From the NCBI RefSeq assembly GCF_026914265.1, contig NC_069127.1, positions 68,544,723 to 68,608,722 on the forward strand: a DNA stretch of 64,000 nucleotides. Reading direction: 5' to 3'. Within the stretch, counting starts at the first letter, position 1. Each line of letters begins with the position of its first letter. Made by a program: the position numbers and the translations under genes. Below the pieces are notes generated by a model, which was given only the letters and a program-made list of their open reading frames with translations, was not told where the DNA came from and did not search any database. The stretch comes from Mya arenaria (taxonomy: Eukaryota; Mollusca; Bivalvia; Myida; Myidae). Positions 27,401 through 40,114 of this stretch are shown here, one piece after another.

Positions 27401-30400
27401 CCAACACATACAACTCCCAACACATACAACTCCCAACACATACAACTCCCAACACATACAACTCCCAACACATACAACTTCCGTCACATACAACTCCCAA
27501 CACATACAACTCCCAACATATACAACTCCCAACACATACAACTCACAACACATACAACTCCCAACACATACAACTCCAGTCACATACAACTCAGAACACA
27601 TACAACTCCCGTCACATACAACTCCCAACACATACAACTCACGTCACATACAACTCACAACACATACAACTCCCGACACATACAACTCCCTACACATTTA
27701 ACTCACAACACATACAACTCACAACGCATGCAACTCACAACACATACAACTCCCGTCACATACAACTCCCAACACATACAACTCCCAACACATACAACTC
27801 CCGTCACATACAGCTCCCGACATATACAACTCCCAACACATACAACTCCCGTCACATACAACTCCCAACACATACAACTCCCAACACATACAACACCCAA
27901 CACATACAACTCCCAACACATACAACTCCCAACACATACAACTTCCGTCACATACAACTCCCAACACATACAACTCCCATCACATACAACTCCCAACACA
28001 TACAACTCACAACACATACAACTCCCAACACATACAACTCCCGTCACATACAACTCAGAACACATACAACTCCCGTCACATACAACTCCCAACACATACA
28101 ACTCACGTCACATACAACTCACAACACATACAACTACCGTCACATACAACTCCCAACACATACAACTCCCAACACATACAACTCACAACGCATGCAACTC
28201 ACAACACATACAACTCCCGTCACATACAACTCCCAACACATACAACTCACAACACATACAACTCACAACACATACAACTCACAACACATACAACTCCCAA
28301 CACATACAACTCCCTACACATACAACTCCCAACACATACAACTCACAACACATACAACTCACAACACATACAACTCACAACACATACAACTCCCAAGACT
28401 TACAACTCCCGTCACATACAACTCCCAACACATACAACTCCCGTCACATACAACTCACAACACATACAACTCCCAACACATACAACTCCCGTCACATACA
28501 ACTCACAACACATACAACTCACAACACATACAACTCACAACACATACAACTCACAACACATACAACTCCCGTCACATACAACTCCCTACACATACAACTC
28601 CCAACACATACAACTCCCGTCACATACAACTCACAACACATACAACTCACAACACATACAACTCACAACACATACAACTCACAACACATACAACTCCCGT
28701 CACATACAACTCCCAACACATACAACTCCCGTCACATACAACTCCCAACACATACAACTCCCAACACATACAACTCACAACACATACAACTCACAACACA
28801 TACAACTCACAACACATACAACTCCCAACACATACAACTCACAACACATACAACTCCCGTCACATACAACTCCCGACACATACAGCTCCCAACACATACA
28901 ACTCCCAACACATACAACTACCGTCACATACAACTCCCTTCACATACAACTCACAACACATACAACTCCCAACACATACAACTCACAACACATACAACTC
29001 CCAACACATACAACTCCCGTCACATTCAACTCACAACACATACAACTCCCAACACATACAACTCACAACACATACAACTCCCAACACATACAACTCCCAA
29101 CACATACAACTCCCGTCACATACAACTCACAACACATACAACTCACAACACATACAACTCACAACACATACAACTCACAACACATACAACTCACAACACA
29201 TACAACTCCCGTCACATACAACTCACAACACATACAACTCACAACACATACAACTCCCAACACATACAACTCCCGTCACATTCAACTCACAACACATACA
29301 ACTCCCAACACATACAACTCACAACACATACAACTCCCAACACATACAACTCCCAACACATACAACTCCCGTCACATACAACTCACAACACATACAACTC
29401 ACAACACATACAACTCACAACACATACAACTCACAACACATACAACTCACAACACATACAACTCCCGTCACATACAACTCACAACACATACAACTCACAA
29501 CACATACAACTCACAACACATACAACTCCCAACACATACAACTCACAACACATACAACTCACAACATATACAACTCCCGTCACATACAACTCCCAACACA
29601 TACAACTCACAACACTTACAACTCAAACACATACAACTCCCAACACATACAACTCCCGTCACATACAACTCAAACACATACAACTCACAACACATACAAC
29701 TCACAACACATACAACTCCCAACACATACAACTCCCGTCACATACAACTCCCAACACATACAACTCCCAACAAATACAACTCCCAACACATACAACTCCC
29801 AACACATACAACTCCCGACACATACAGCTCCCAACACATACAACTCCCAACACATACAACTACCGTCACATACAACTCCCGTCACATACAACTCACAACA
29901 CATACAACTCCCAACACATACAACTCCCAACACATACAACTCACAACACATACAACTCCCAACACATACAACTCCCGTCACATACAACTCCCAACACATA
30001 CAACTCCCAACACATACAACTCCCAACACATACAACTCCCGTCACATACAACTCCCGTCACATACAACTCCCAACACATACAACTCCCAACACATACAAC
30101 TCCCGTCACATACAACTCACAACACATACAACTCCCAACACATACAACTCACAACACATACAACTCCCGTCACATACAACTCCCGACACATACAACTCCC
30201 AACACATACAACTCCCGTCACATACAACTCCCGTTACATACACCTCCCAACACATACAGCTCCCGACACATACAACTCACAACACATACAACTCCCGTCA
30301 CCTACAACTCCCGTAACATACAACTCCCAACACATACAATTCCCAACACATACAACTCCCAACACATACATTTCCCGTCACATACAACTCCCAACACATA

Positions 30401-32590
30401 CAACTCCCAACACATACAACTCCCAACACATACAACTCACGTCACATACAACTCCCAACACATACAACTCCCAACACATACAACTCCCGCCACATACAGC
30501 TCCCGACATATACAACTCCCAACACATACAACTCCCGTCACATACAACTCCCAACACATACAACTCCCAACACATACAACTCCCAACACATACAACTCCC
30601 AACATATACAACTTCCGTCACATACAACTCCCAACACATACAACTCCCAACACATACAACTCCCAACACATACAACTCACAACACATACAACTCCCAACA
30701 CATACAACTCCCGTCACATACAACTCAGAACACATACAACTCCCGTCACATACAACTCCCAACACATACAACTCACGTCACATACAACTCACAACACATA
30801 CAACTCCCGACACATACAACTCCCAACACATACAACTCACAACACATACAACTCACTTCACATACAACTCACAACACATACAACTCCCGACACATACAAC
30901 TCCCAACACATACAACTCACGTCACATACAACTCCCAACACATACAACTCCCGTCACATACAACTCACAACACATACAACTCCCAACACATACAACTCAC
31001 AACACATACAACTCACAACACATACAACTCCCGTCACATACAACTCCCAACACATACAACTCCCAACACATACAACTCCCAACACATACAACTCCCAACA
31101 CTTACAACTCCCGTCACATACAACTCACAACACATACAACTCCCAACACATACAACTCCCAACACATACAACTCCCAACACATACAACTCCCAACACATA
31201 CAACTCACAACATATACAACTCCCAACACATACAACTCCCGTCACATACAACTCACAACACATACAACTCCCAACACATACAACTCCCGTCACATACAAC
31301 TCCCGTCACATACAACTCCCAACACATACAACTCACAACACATACAACTCCCGTCACATACAACTCCCAACACACACAACTCACAACACATACAACTCCC
31401 AACACATACAACTCCCAACACATACAACTCACAACACATACAACTCCCGTCACATACAACTCTCAACACATACAACTCACAACACATACAACTCCCGTCA
31501 CATACAACTCCCAACACATACCACTCCCGTCACATACAACCCACAACACATACAACCCACAACACATACAACTCCCGTCACATACAACTCACAACACATA
31601 CAACTCCCAACACATACAACTCACAACACATACAACTCACAACACATACAACTCCCGTCACATACAACTCCAGTCACATACAACTCACAACACATACAAC
31701 TCACAACACATTCAACTCCCGTCACATACAACTCCAGTCACATACAACTCCCAACACATTCAACTCACAACACATACAACTCCCAACACATACAACTCCC
31801 GTCACATACAACTCCAGTCACATACAACTCCCAACACATTCAACTCACAACACATACAACTCCCAACACATACAACTCCCAACACATACAACTCCCGTCA
31901 CATACAACTCCAGTCACATACAACTCCCAACACATTCAACTCACAACACATACAACTCCCAACACATACAACTCCCAACACATACAACTCACAACACATA
32001 CAACTCCCAACACATACAACTCCCAACACATACAACTCCCAACACATACAACTCCCGTCACATACAGCTCCCAACACATATAACTCCCGTCACATACAAC
32101 TCCCGTCACATACACCTCCCGACACATACAACTCCCAACACATACAACTCCCGTCACATACAACTCCCAACACATACAACTCCCGACACATACAACTCCC
32201 AACACATACAACTCCCAACACATACAACTCCCAACACATACAACTCCCGTCACATACAACTCCAGTCACATACAACTCCCAACACATTCAACTCACAACA
32301 CATACAACTCCCAACACATACAACTCCCAACACATACAACTCACAACACATACAACTCCCAACACATACAACTCCCAACACATACAACTCCCAACACATA
32401 CAACTCCCGTCACATACAGCTCCCAACACATATAACTCCCGTCACATACACCTCCCGACACATACAACTCCCAACACATACAACTCCCGTCACATACAAC
32501 TCCCAACACATACAACTCCCGACACATACAACTCCCAACACATACAACTCCCAACACATACAGCTCCCGACACATAGAGCGTCCGACGCA
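15421..32590. repeat. 17-kb tandem array of a 16-bp unit
   Basis: The unit is CATACAACTCCCAACA. Two sites vary again and again: position 11 is C or A, and positions 13-14 are AA, GT or, less often, GA. Length divided by 16 gives about 1,070 units. Phase checks along the array show only a 2-base loss near 17950 and two 1-base losses near 29625 and 29672; between these the register is exact. No variant of the unit has a stop on the + strand in any phase, and 16 is 1 modulo 3, so all three + frames read the same 16-residue period (TTHTTPNTYNSQHIQL type). On the minus strand the A-type unit creates a TGA in one phase. ATG is absent from the normal unit. I therefore treat the long ORFs here as artefacts of a satellite, not as genes. 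Confidence 0.95.
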
Positions 32591-32698
32591 TTATTACCCC
32601 CGGTCCATACAATTCCCAGATAGCAGAAGGCATGATGGATTCGCATAAATGTCCTCTATACGACATTATTGAATTACAAGGACATTAATTTTACATAC

Positions 32699-32967
<269 letters not shown>

Positions 32968-33410
32968 TGGACCGCACCGGGGAGATCTAAGCAATACACA
33001 TAGAGTTCTATGATTCGAGTTCTATGTCTAAGAGGTGTTTTATGCTCATATGACCGGCATGCAGTGTTGCAATGTATCCACGGAATAAATTTTAAGATTT
33101 ACAAACCAAAATAAATTTTCTATAAGAAAAACGAACTAGGCAAACAAAAAAATGTTTATGGAATTTACATAAGATTCATTGACGGTTATATGGTAATAAA
33201 TGGATAATTGGTTTGAACGTGCATGTGATAATTTTGTAACAACATTCCAAATACTTATAATTATAGTACTCTTCTCAAACACATGGGCCTATTTCTTAAT
33301 CTATAAACACAATGTAACATGACGCCATTGAACGGTGACATCCGTTTTTGTATCATTACATAATTGACAGCCACAAGTCTGTGTTTAAGGCTTTATCATG
33401 GAAGCTTTAT
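32968..33410. other. spacer and 3' flank of copy B
   Basis: No gene is seen in the first 300 bases. From about 33277 the sequence matches the 3' flank of copies A and D and is probably 3' UTR. Confidence 0.5.
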
Positions 33411-35468
33411 TTAAACTGTCGGGAACACAGGGCTTCTCGCGATCCCACAAACGTTTCCCTTGTTTCTAGCCATCCGGATGTACCCTTGTTCGCCCCAGCG
33501 TGGTCCCCACGAGTTCTTGACGAGCCAATATTCCCCGGGGGTCGAGCCATACCCCACAGCCAACACCGCATGACCGGCTTCTGCACTGATGCAACTTGAA
33601 TTGTAGAATATGCCTGTGATTTCCAAAAGAAAACACAACCGGTTGAAAAATAAATCATTTGCATTTTGCTTTATACATCCGTTCCTTAAACAGGACGAAT
33701 ACACTTGCATATACATATATTTAGGAACTTGAAAAAAACATACTTTAGAAAACGGTATTGATGATAAATCTCAGCATCAACACATTATTTGCGGTTATGA
33801 GCGTTATGAAAATAATCAAAGGTCTGAAAGTACTGTTGGGAGGATTGTTTTAACAACATTATACGATTTGTCCATGTTGATATACTTTTAAAGCATTGTT
33901 TTGTTTTGTTTATATACGATAAAAAAACCCATGAAAGATGAAAAACTATAATGAATTGTAACCTGTCCTATTGGTATTAACCAATCCACTCATCGTAAAG
34001 AAAAACAACAACAACAACAACAACAGCAGAATAATCCTACCTCCGTCATAATTCTGGAATTTTTTGTTGACCTTGATGGAAACTGCAATGGGCCCCTGTG
34101 ACGCGACTGCATCCATAAGACTGGATTCAGTCGAATCTACTCACTTAACCCCAGTCACCGTCGCAACTGCCATGGACTTTGTGAATCGGCAAGAGAACAC
34201 TTTACTCTAAAAACATTTAAACCGATGTATTAGTTTCATAAATAAATGCCGTTTATATTTCAGTTGTTATCAATAGTCTATTGGATTTGTACAAGTCATG
34301 ATGCGGCTGTACAACCAAAGATGGTGAATTTTGAAAGATGTTGATTCAAATGTACATATGGTAAGTACATCCACCTGTGGGAAGTCTTTCTCATATGTAA
34401 AAAAAGGTCCTCTTATTGTCTAAGAGTTGATAACGTTTTTATTCTGAGTTTTACATCCAGTTAAATAGACGTTGGTAAAAACACACTAGTAGTCAAATAT
34501 GTTGCATAGTACTGTACGACAATAGCTTTTCGCAGAATATCATCAGGAATATATATCATCACAGGGTTACTTACCGAGTCTGTGTAAGGGTAGGCATTTT
34601 CTGACTCGATTCCTCCCGCGTCCCTGACATACAGCATGGCCTGGTCCTTGAGCCCTCCACCACAACCCTTATTGCCATAGGAACGGGAGCAGTCAACAAG
34701 TTGTTGTTCGCTGAGGGATAACAGTTTGCCTGTTTTCCGGAAATGTTGTCCTTCTATTGCCCCAGTCTGAATAATTTAAAGTTAATGCAGGGAAAGAAAG
34801 TTTTTGGAAAGATGGAACATTTTTAAATCAGCACAAATATCTATAAAGAAAATTACTTCGCTGAAAATTATTAATGTTAGTGTTATTTAAAAGAAATAGA
34901 ACATAGCTATAGTACACTTACGGCGCTAAATGACCAGCACGATCCGCAAGCACCCTGTAAATGAAATTCGAAAATCAAATAAAATGTATGTAAAAAAAAC
35001 AAATAATACGCCATCGCTCATGTGTTTTCAATATCCGTTCAAGTAAAATTACAGCAAGAAAGTATTCACAAGTTGTTTGACACAAATGGTTTATAATATG
35101 CAGTACGTTTCAGTGAAATTGCTTAATAAGCCACACGTACCTGGTCTTTAACCGAAGTCACGTATCCCTTTTGACGCCAGTCTACAGAACCCGGTGCATT
35201 GAAATTCTCTGGCGTTAGAAAAGTGGAAGCGTTGCCCGTGCCGACGTCATCAATCATCCGACTCGTGTATACTGACGCCCACTCTTCGAACGTCTGTAAT
35301 TATCATTATGACGATAGCATTCATACATTTGGCATTTAGTCAATGATTAACAAATCATATATTGCAAGACAATACATATATCGAGGTACAGTAGGCTGTT
35401 GTAATATAGTGAGATGTAAGTGTATTGTCACGTGACCAAGACATAGAGGTTATTCTGTGAAGGACATT

Positions 35469-35535
<67 letters not shown>

Positions 35536-36855
35536 TAAAAGTAATCCAATCACCCACAAAAGTCGTTTTAAAGATTTCTTTTAAAAAATAACAATAGATA
35601 GCAAATGTGATTCGACCTTAAATCGCAGATATTGATATGTTTTATCTAAACCCCTTTGGAGTAATGTAGATGATAAGTGTTTAATATCAAAACTCTGAAG
35701 CAATTTCCGAATCCAATCTAATTTTTGGCTAAATTTAACTTCATCGTACATACAAATCTATCGTAAGACGGTCTCTGATTGACTGACGGAAAACGTTTCA
35801 TAAAATGAACTCATACGGGTGGATCTTAGATCCTAATGGAAAGCCTATATTAGGATATGATTTTGGTTGTATTGGTACTTCAATAAAATCTTTATGCCCA
35901 CTACCCATTTTCAAACTTAAACAATTTACCATGTCTGAGAACTGGGTGACACCCATGTAGTACGACATCTTCCCCAATGCTGGAAGTTATGGGCGTTGAC
36001 GTATTCAACGTTGTCTGCAAATATAGCACGTCGCCGCGCCTCCTCGGATGCGTTAGCGTATTGTTTGCCTAATTGTAATTAAAATGGCATTAATTAGAAA
36101 AGGATAATTAATTTTAAAATATAATGACGATGCTTTAGATTATGCAAATGTTGACACGTTTATTTTTGTTGTTTATAAAAAAAAACATTAGTATATCTAT
36201 TTGTATGTTTTTAATTCATGTAAGGATTGATCGCATTTTTTCTTGGGTCCATGCTGTATGAACGCAGTAGGGCACGCGAGCAAATCCCATGAAGCGCGCT
36301 AGCATATTTAAGATTTGAAACACGTAAGGATCTGATAAACACAACGTTATTCTAACTTTTAAATCAAAATCATTACATTAAGAATGACTAATAGTGTGTA
36401 GGGTATAAGAAGGAAGCAGGACCTTTTATATTTTGATATCGCTGAGTATCTTCGGGTATTCACCCAATGATTTGATAAGGATGGTAATTCAGTATTTTAA
36501 CGATGATTCGTTGTAACTTATCTATTCGGATCGTTTTTGCTTAGAGAACCTTTGTTAAAGATCTAATAATTGCAATCAAAATTCGTCTTTTGATCTGATT
36601 TACTATTTATTTAATTGTTAGAAGAAAGTTTAAAGGTACGTTTATTTGTGTTAAATGTATAGTTTACAAAATTTCACATTTTTTTTATAAATATCCATAC
36701 TCACCATAATCCTGTTTAAACTTCTCGAAATTGGCGCCCACATTAATTTCCGAAGTCGTTTTATTAATCCCAATATCTGGTCCAGAAGCACCATTCAGCT
36801 CCACTTGGAACGTTAACAGTACAACAACAAGGTTTAAAACTAGCATCATCTTCAT
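33411..36855 (-). pseudogene. cathepsin L-like protease, copy B (pseudogene)
   Basis: Same seven-exon layout as copy A: 36705-36855, 35930-36068, 35141-35293, 34922-34954, 34575-34766, 34041-34206, 33411-33613, all with usable splice borders. It keeps the signal peptide, the GSCWSFS catalytic-Cys exon, [10 protein letters not shown] with its His, and NSWG with its Asn. Two changes disable it. Exon 2 is 139 bases instead of 143, a 4-base loss near 35976-35985 that shifts the frame inside the propeptide. Exon 6 has TGA (34141-34143) where copy A has AGA. The last exon is intact and retains CGIA. Splice sites and catalytic codons remain good, so loss looks fairly recent. A transcribed but untranslated product cannot be excluded. 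Confidence 0.88.
35469..35534. repeat. TG dinucleotide microsatellite
   Basis: About 32 uninterrupted TG steps within intron 2 of copy B. Confidence 0.97.
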
Positions 36856-38542
36856 AACTCCTTTTTAAACGGTTACTGCTTTACAGGTGAAGATATAAAT
36901 GGTTTCAATATGGAAGTAAATGTGTAAAGTATCAGCAAATCGTAATCTTGGTTTAAACAATTTCAATATCCCCCTGTCCAATCGTTACAGGGTAAGGTGG
37001 TGTAAGTAGCGTTGGACGGTGGTGGAATAACGCCGGTTTGTGTTGGAAAACATGAGCAGAGGTAAGAAACGTAATTAGAATACAACCTACATTTTCAGAC
37101 AATGGTATTGCAGAAAGGTAACCATTAAGTAGTAGACTTAATCATTAAGAATTTGAACTTTCGCGCGTGTATAAAGGTCCGTCTACTGCCAATCATCCGA
37201 TACACATTCTCTGCGTCAGATTCTGCGTTGACAATGTATCAGCCAATGAGGTTGTATTCTAAGTCAGTTAGATGACATGAGTGAATTCTTAATGATTAAG
37301 AAGGATTCGTTCGCTGCGCTCACTCCGCCCATTCTTAACCATTAAGAATTCTCCTCATGCCATCTAACTATTACATAAAATAATCAAGGAGTTGAAAGGT
37401 TTTTCACAAGGATTGGTGCAAGATGACCTCATATTTTTCTTCATTCCATATAGTTATTGGTATACTTATGATCGGAAGTAGATCAGCAACTAGGGCAAGC
37501 CCGTAGTGGATATCCTATTACCCATCATTTCAATCAAGGAAAACATAGCCTTTTCAATATTTATTTCATTTTCATTGTCTTTATCTTATGTTTGGAAAAT
37601 AATGGGCAAGGCTCGGACGAAGAGTAGATAAAACATCAACGGTTCTGTCATGGTATATCTATGATCAGATCCGACCAATCTATTTAAATACCACAAATTG
37701 CCCATAAACAGTTCTTTGAGAGTTGCCAATCACCAATGAGAGGCTGAGATAGTAGAAGCCGATCTGCCCCCCAAAAAACACAAAAAAAACAACAAAACAA
37801 AAAAACAACAACAACAAAACAAAAAACAGCAACACCAAATACTAACTGAGTGGGTCAAATATTTTGGATTTTTTTTTTGGCTTGGCAACACGAAATGTAA
37901 CAAATGGAGCGTGCTGTTTTTTGTGTGTGTTTTTTTGCAAAGCGCCAAATGTTTTGCACATAGTAAAATGACTTTGTACCGGCTGTAGCAAACATAGCAT
38001 AGCGTAGCCGACATGCATACATATATGTATAAATAAATTGCGTAATGAAGAGCATGAGCATTAAAGCATTTTGCAAGATTTAAAAGCTGAATGTTGCATA
38101 TCTGTTTTATACCCATCTTAATCATGTATTGCAAAGAGCTGAGGCCGGGCCAAAGTAGCCTCAGGAAAGTTTTAATAATTGTGTCACCTGCCAATAATTT
38201 GATTGGCGTTTTCATGGCGACGCGATAAATTTGCAGCAATATTATTTTGCATAGACAAGTATGGCGTACAATGGGTCTTGCTAGCATTGCAGGCAAACAT
38301 AGCATAGCGTGTATAATGACATAGCATAGCGTATATAATGACATTGTCCGTCTGCTTTTTCATGCTTATTATTGTGTTGTTAATGTTTCTTGCGCAAAGT
38401 GTTTCACAGTAAGGCACTTCGAAGTAAAATAATTAAAGCATGGTTCTAATGTAAATATATGAAGCTGGGACAAAGTAAGTAATTTGCAACACGCAATGGA
38501 ATATACGTGGAAGTTGAAATGACCGCGCATGTATTATGCAAA
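36856..38542. other. copy B upstream region and low-complexity tract
   Basis: No gene recognised. It includes a hairpin element (37266-37369), an A/C-rich low-complexity stretch (about 37765-37840) and two occurrences of AAACATAGCATAGCG (about 37990 and 38296), the second followed by a local repeat of ATAATGACATAGCATAGCG. The 204-codon minus-strand ORF at 37730-38341 is low in complexity, with Cys/Phe/Leu runs, and I do not think it is a gene. Part of this tract may be the far end of the retroelement at 38.54-41.64 kb. Confidence 0.4.
37266..37369. repeat. hairpin repeat with about 37-bp arms
   Basis: Left arm AGTTAGATGACATGAGTGAA followed by TTCTTAATGATTAAGAA. The right arm, 37332-37369, is its near-complement. 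The loop is about 29 bases. The word CTTAATCATTAAGAA also occurs at about 37139. A fold-back MITE is the likely source. Confidence 0.6.
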
Positions 38543-39085
38543 TCATAATGAGCTCAGGATTTCAAGAAGTTTAGACGCGGTGGCATTTGTGAACAAGTCG
38601 TTTCCTTCCGGCGTTAAATGAACGCCGTCGGGAAGTAGGTGCGATCTATTAACTGTATGGGAAATGTAGAAACCGCCTTTTGACAGAGTGGCGTTTTTAC
38701 AAAAACTACTAAGGCGCCGCCTCGTTTTATTCATAGCGACATTATTGGAAGAATGACGCCATCGGGTTCGTGGTAAAATTTGAGAAAATACTACTTTAAC
38801 GTTAGGAAGTAAGCGGTTGACCTTGTCGAGCAAAGAAATGTATTCACCCATCTCTACTTTTAGTTTACGTTTTCCAATGTCATTACCGCCGCAGTGGATA
38901 ACCAAGACGGATGGAGGGTTAGTATTAGCGCGGACCAAGTGTTGTAGCTTTCTTCCGACATCCATTAATCGCATACCACCGTATCCTTGCCACCATATGT
39001 CACATTTGGGAATATGAAGATTTATGTTCTTATTTCTGGCGTGGCAAAACGCTGATTTTATGATTGAGGAGCCCACAATCCACAC
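38543..39085 (-). CDS. SGNH/GDSL-type hydrolase ORF of the retroelement
   Basis: 180 codons. Serine-esterase fold of the SGNH class; the substrate in such elements is not known. Motifs in order are WIVGSSI (nucleophile Ser near residues 6-7), WWQGYGG (block II Gly), HCGGND (66-69, oxyanion Gly and Asn) and LPDGVHLTPEG (Asp153 and His156). The drawn first codon is GTG and the frame is open a little further, so the N-terminus is uncertain. It lies on the same strand just after the recombinase. Hydrolase ORFs have been described in some Ngaro-group elements; a captured host gene is the alternative. Confidence 0.78.
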   Translation of the reverse strand: MWIVGSSIIKSAFCHARNKNINLHIPKCDIWWQGYGGMRLMDVGRKLQHLVRANTNPPSVLVIHCGGNDIGKRKLKVEMGEYISLLDKVNRLLPNVKVVFSQILPRTRWRHSSNNVAMNKTRRRLSSFCKNATLSKGGFYISHTVNRSHLLPDGVHLTPEGNDLFTNATASKLLEILSSL

Positions 39086-39115
39086 GTGTCTGACACCTAA
39101 ATAAGAAGGAGAGAG

Positions 39116-40114
39116 TTAAATCAATTTCGGGATAACTCCAGAGGTAGTTGCTTGAATATACGACTTATATGCCCCTGATTTCCATCTTCCCGCGGCCTTT
39201 ATTGTATCCGCAGAGCAGCCTAGCATTGCGGCGGTTGTTGCAGCCCCAATACGAAAGGAATGAGTGTTGTATTTTCCAAGATCGACGTTTAAAAGAATCA
39301 ACGCTTTCTTTAAAACTGTAGAGAATTGTGTACGAGTTAATGGCGTGCCATTTGGATGACAAAACAGTGTACCGCTTACTTTCGGTCTGCGTATCGCGTA
39401 TTGTTCAAAGCTAATTATTGGACATAGTGACTTTCCAGTTTTCTTGAGTTTGATGACCTGCCCTTTTGATTGTTGATCGGTTTTGGACCCCCTTAAAGTA
39501 AGCAAAAGCGCATCTTCGACAGGATCATACGATACGTCCCTGTTGGACAGAACCCTATCACTTAAGCCCCGGCTGGTTAAAGCTATTTCGCCGACCCTGA
39601 AGAACCCAAAGAATGCTAACGTGAAAGCAGCGGTAAACAAACAGCTCTCATAAGCATTATGGCAGACTGATGGTAAGTTCCGAACAATGTCCGTAAGCAG
39701 ATTGACGGTAATTGGTAGTCTAGTTTTTATTGACGGCTTTGATCTCTGAATACCTATTAATACTTTGTTCACAATAAAGTTATCTGTTATGTCATCATGA
39801 CCTAACAGCTTACATTGGCATCCTATGGCGCACTTATATTGTCTGGCGGTGTTATGCGACACCCCTTCCAAGGACAGTGACGATAGGAACAAAATAATTT
39901 CCTCAACTGTTGGAGGCCAGGCTTGAGATAGTTCATGCTTAGTTCTAAATGTTTCGAACCGCCTTACACCTACAGCGTAAGATGATAAAGTATTTTCTGA
40001 CAAGGATGATTTAATTAGTCGTTTAACTTCATTCCGGAGATCATTTTCCGAAAAGCGTCTGGGATTACTTCCGGGAAGGTTGACAGCGGCACGCTGTGGA
40101 AGAGTCTGTCCCAC
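39116..40114 (-). CDS. tyrosine recombinase of the DIRS/Ngaro-type element
   Basis: 332 codons. Elements of this group insert with a phage-integrase-type recombinase instead of a DDE integrase. An N-terminal SAM-like, core-binding part (about residues 35-125) contains SENTLSSYAVGVRRFETF. The catalytic part has Arg in GFFRVGE (R173), Lys in GSKTDQ (K211), HSFRIG (H285 and R288), GRWKSGAY (W311) and a Tyr at 316 or 319 as nucleophile. This is the R-K-H-R-W-Y pattern. It overlaps the RT ORF upstream and is followed 31 bases later by the hydrolase ORF. Confidence 0.87.
   Translation of the reverse strand: MGQTLPQRAAVNLPGSNPRRFSENDLRNEVKRLIKSSLSENTLSSYAVGVRRFETFRTKHELSQAWPPTVEEIILFLSSLSLEGVSHNTARQYKCAIGCQCKLLGHDDITDNFIVNKVLIGIQRSKPSIKTRLPITVNLLTDIVRNLPSVCHNAYESCLFTAAFTLAFFGFFRVGEIALTSRGLSDRVLSNRDVSYDPVEDALLLTLRGSKTDQQSKGQVIKLKKTGKSLCPIISFEQYAIRRPKVSGTLFCHPNGTPLTRTQFSTVLKKALILLNVDLGKYNTHSFRIGAATTAAMLGCSADTIKAAGRWKSGAYKSYIQATTSGVIPKLI

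Noticed and set aside
15421-32590. Array as a CRISPR
   Set aside because: There are no unique spacers; it is a continuous 16-bp tandem repeat in an intron-bearing animal genome with no cas genes.
15397-32646. Many minus-strand Cys/Val-rich ORFs (CVGSCMCWELYV type)
   Set aside because: Reverse reading of the same satellite; they end wherever the A-type unit creates TGA.
37730-38341. 204-codon minus-strand ORF
   Set aside because: Low complexity (Cys, Phe, Leu runs from A/C-rich DNA), no known domain, overlaps a repeated AAACATAGCATAGCG word.
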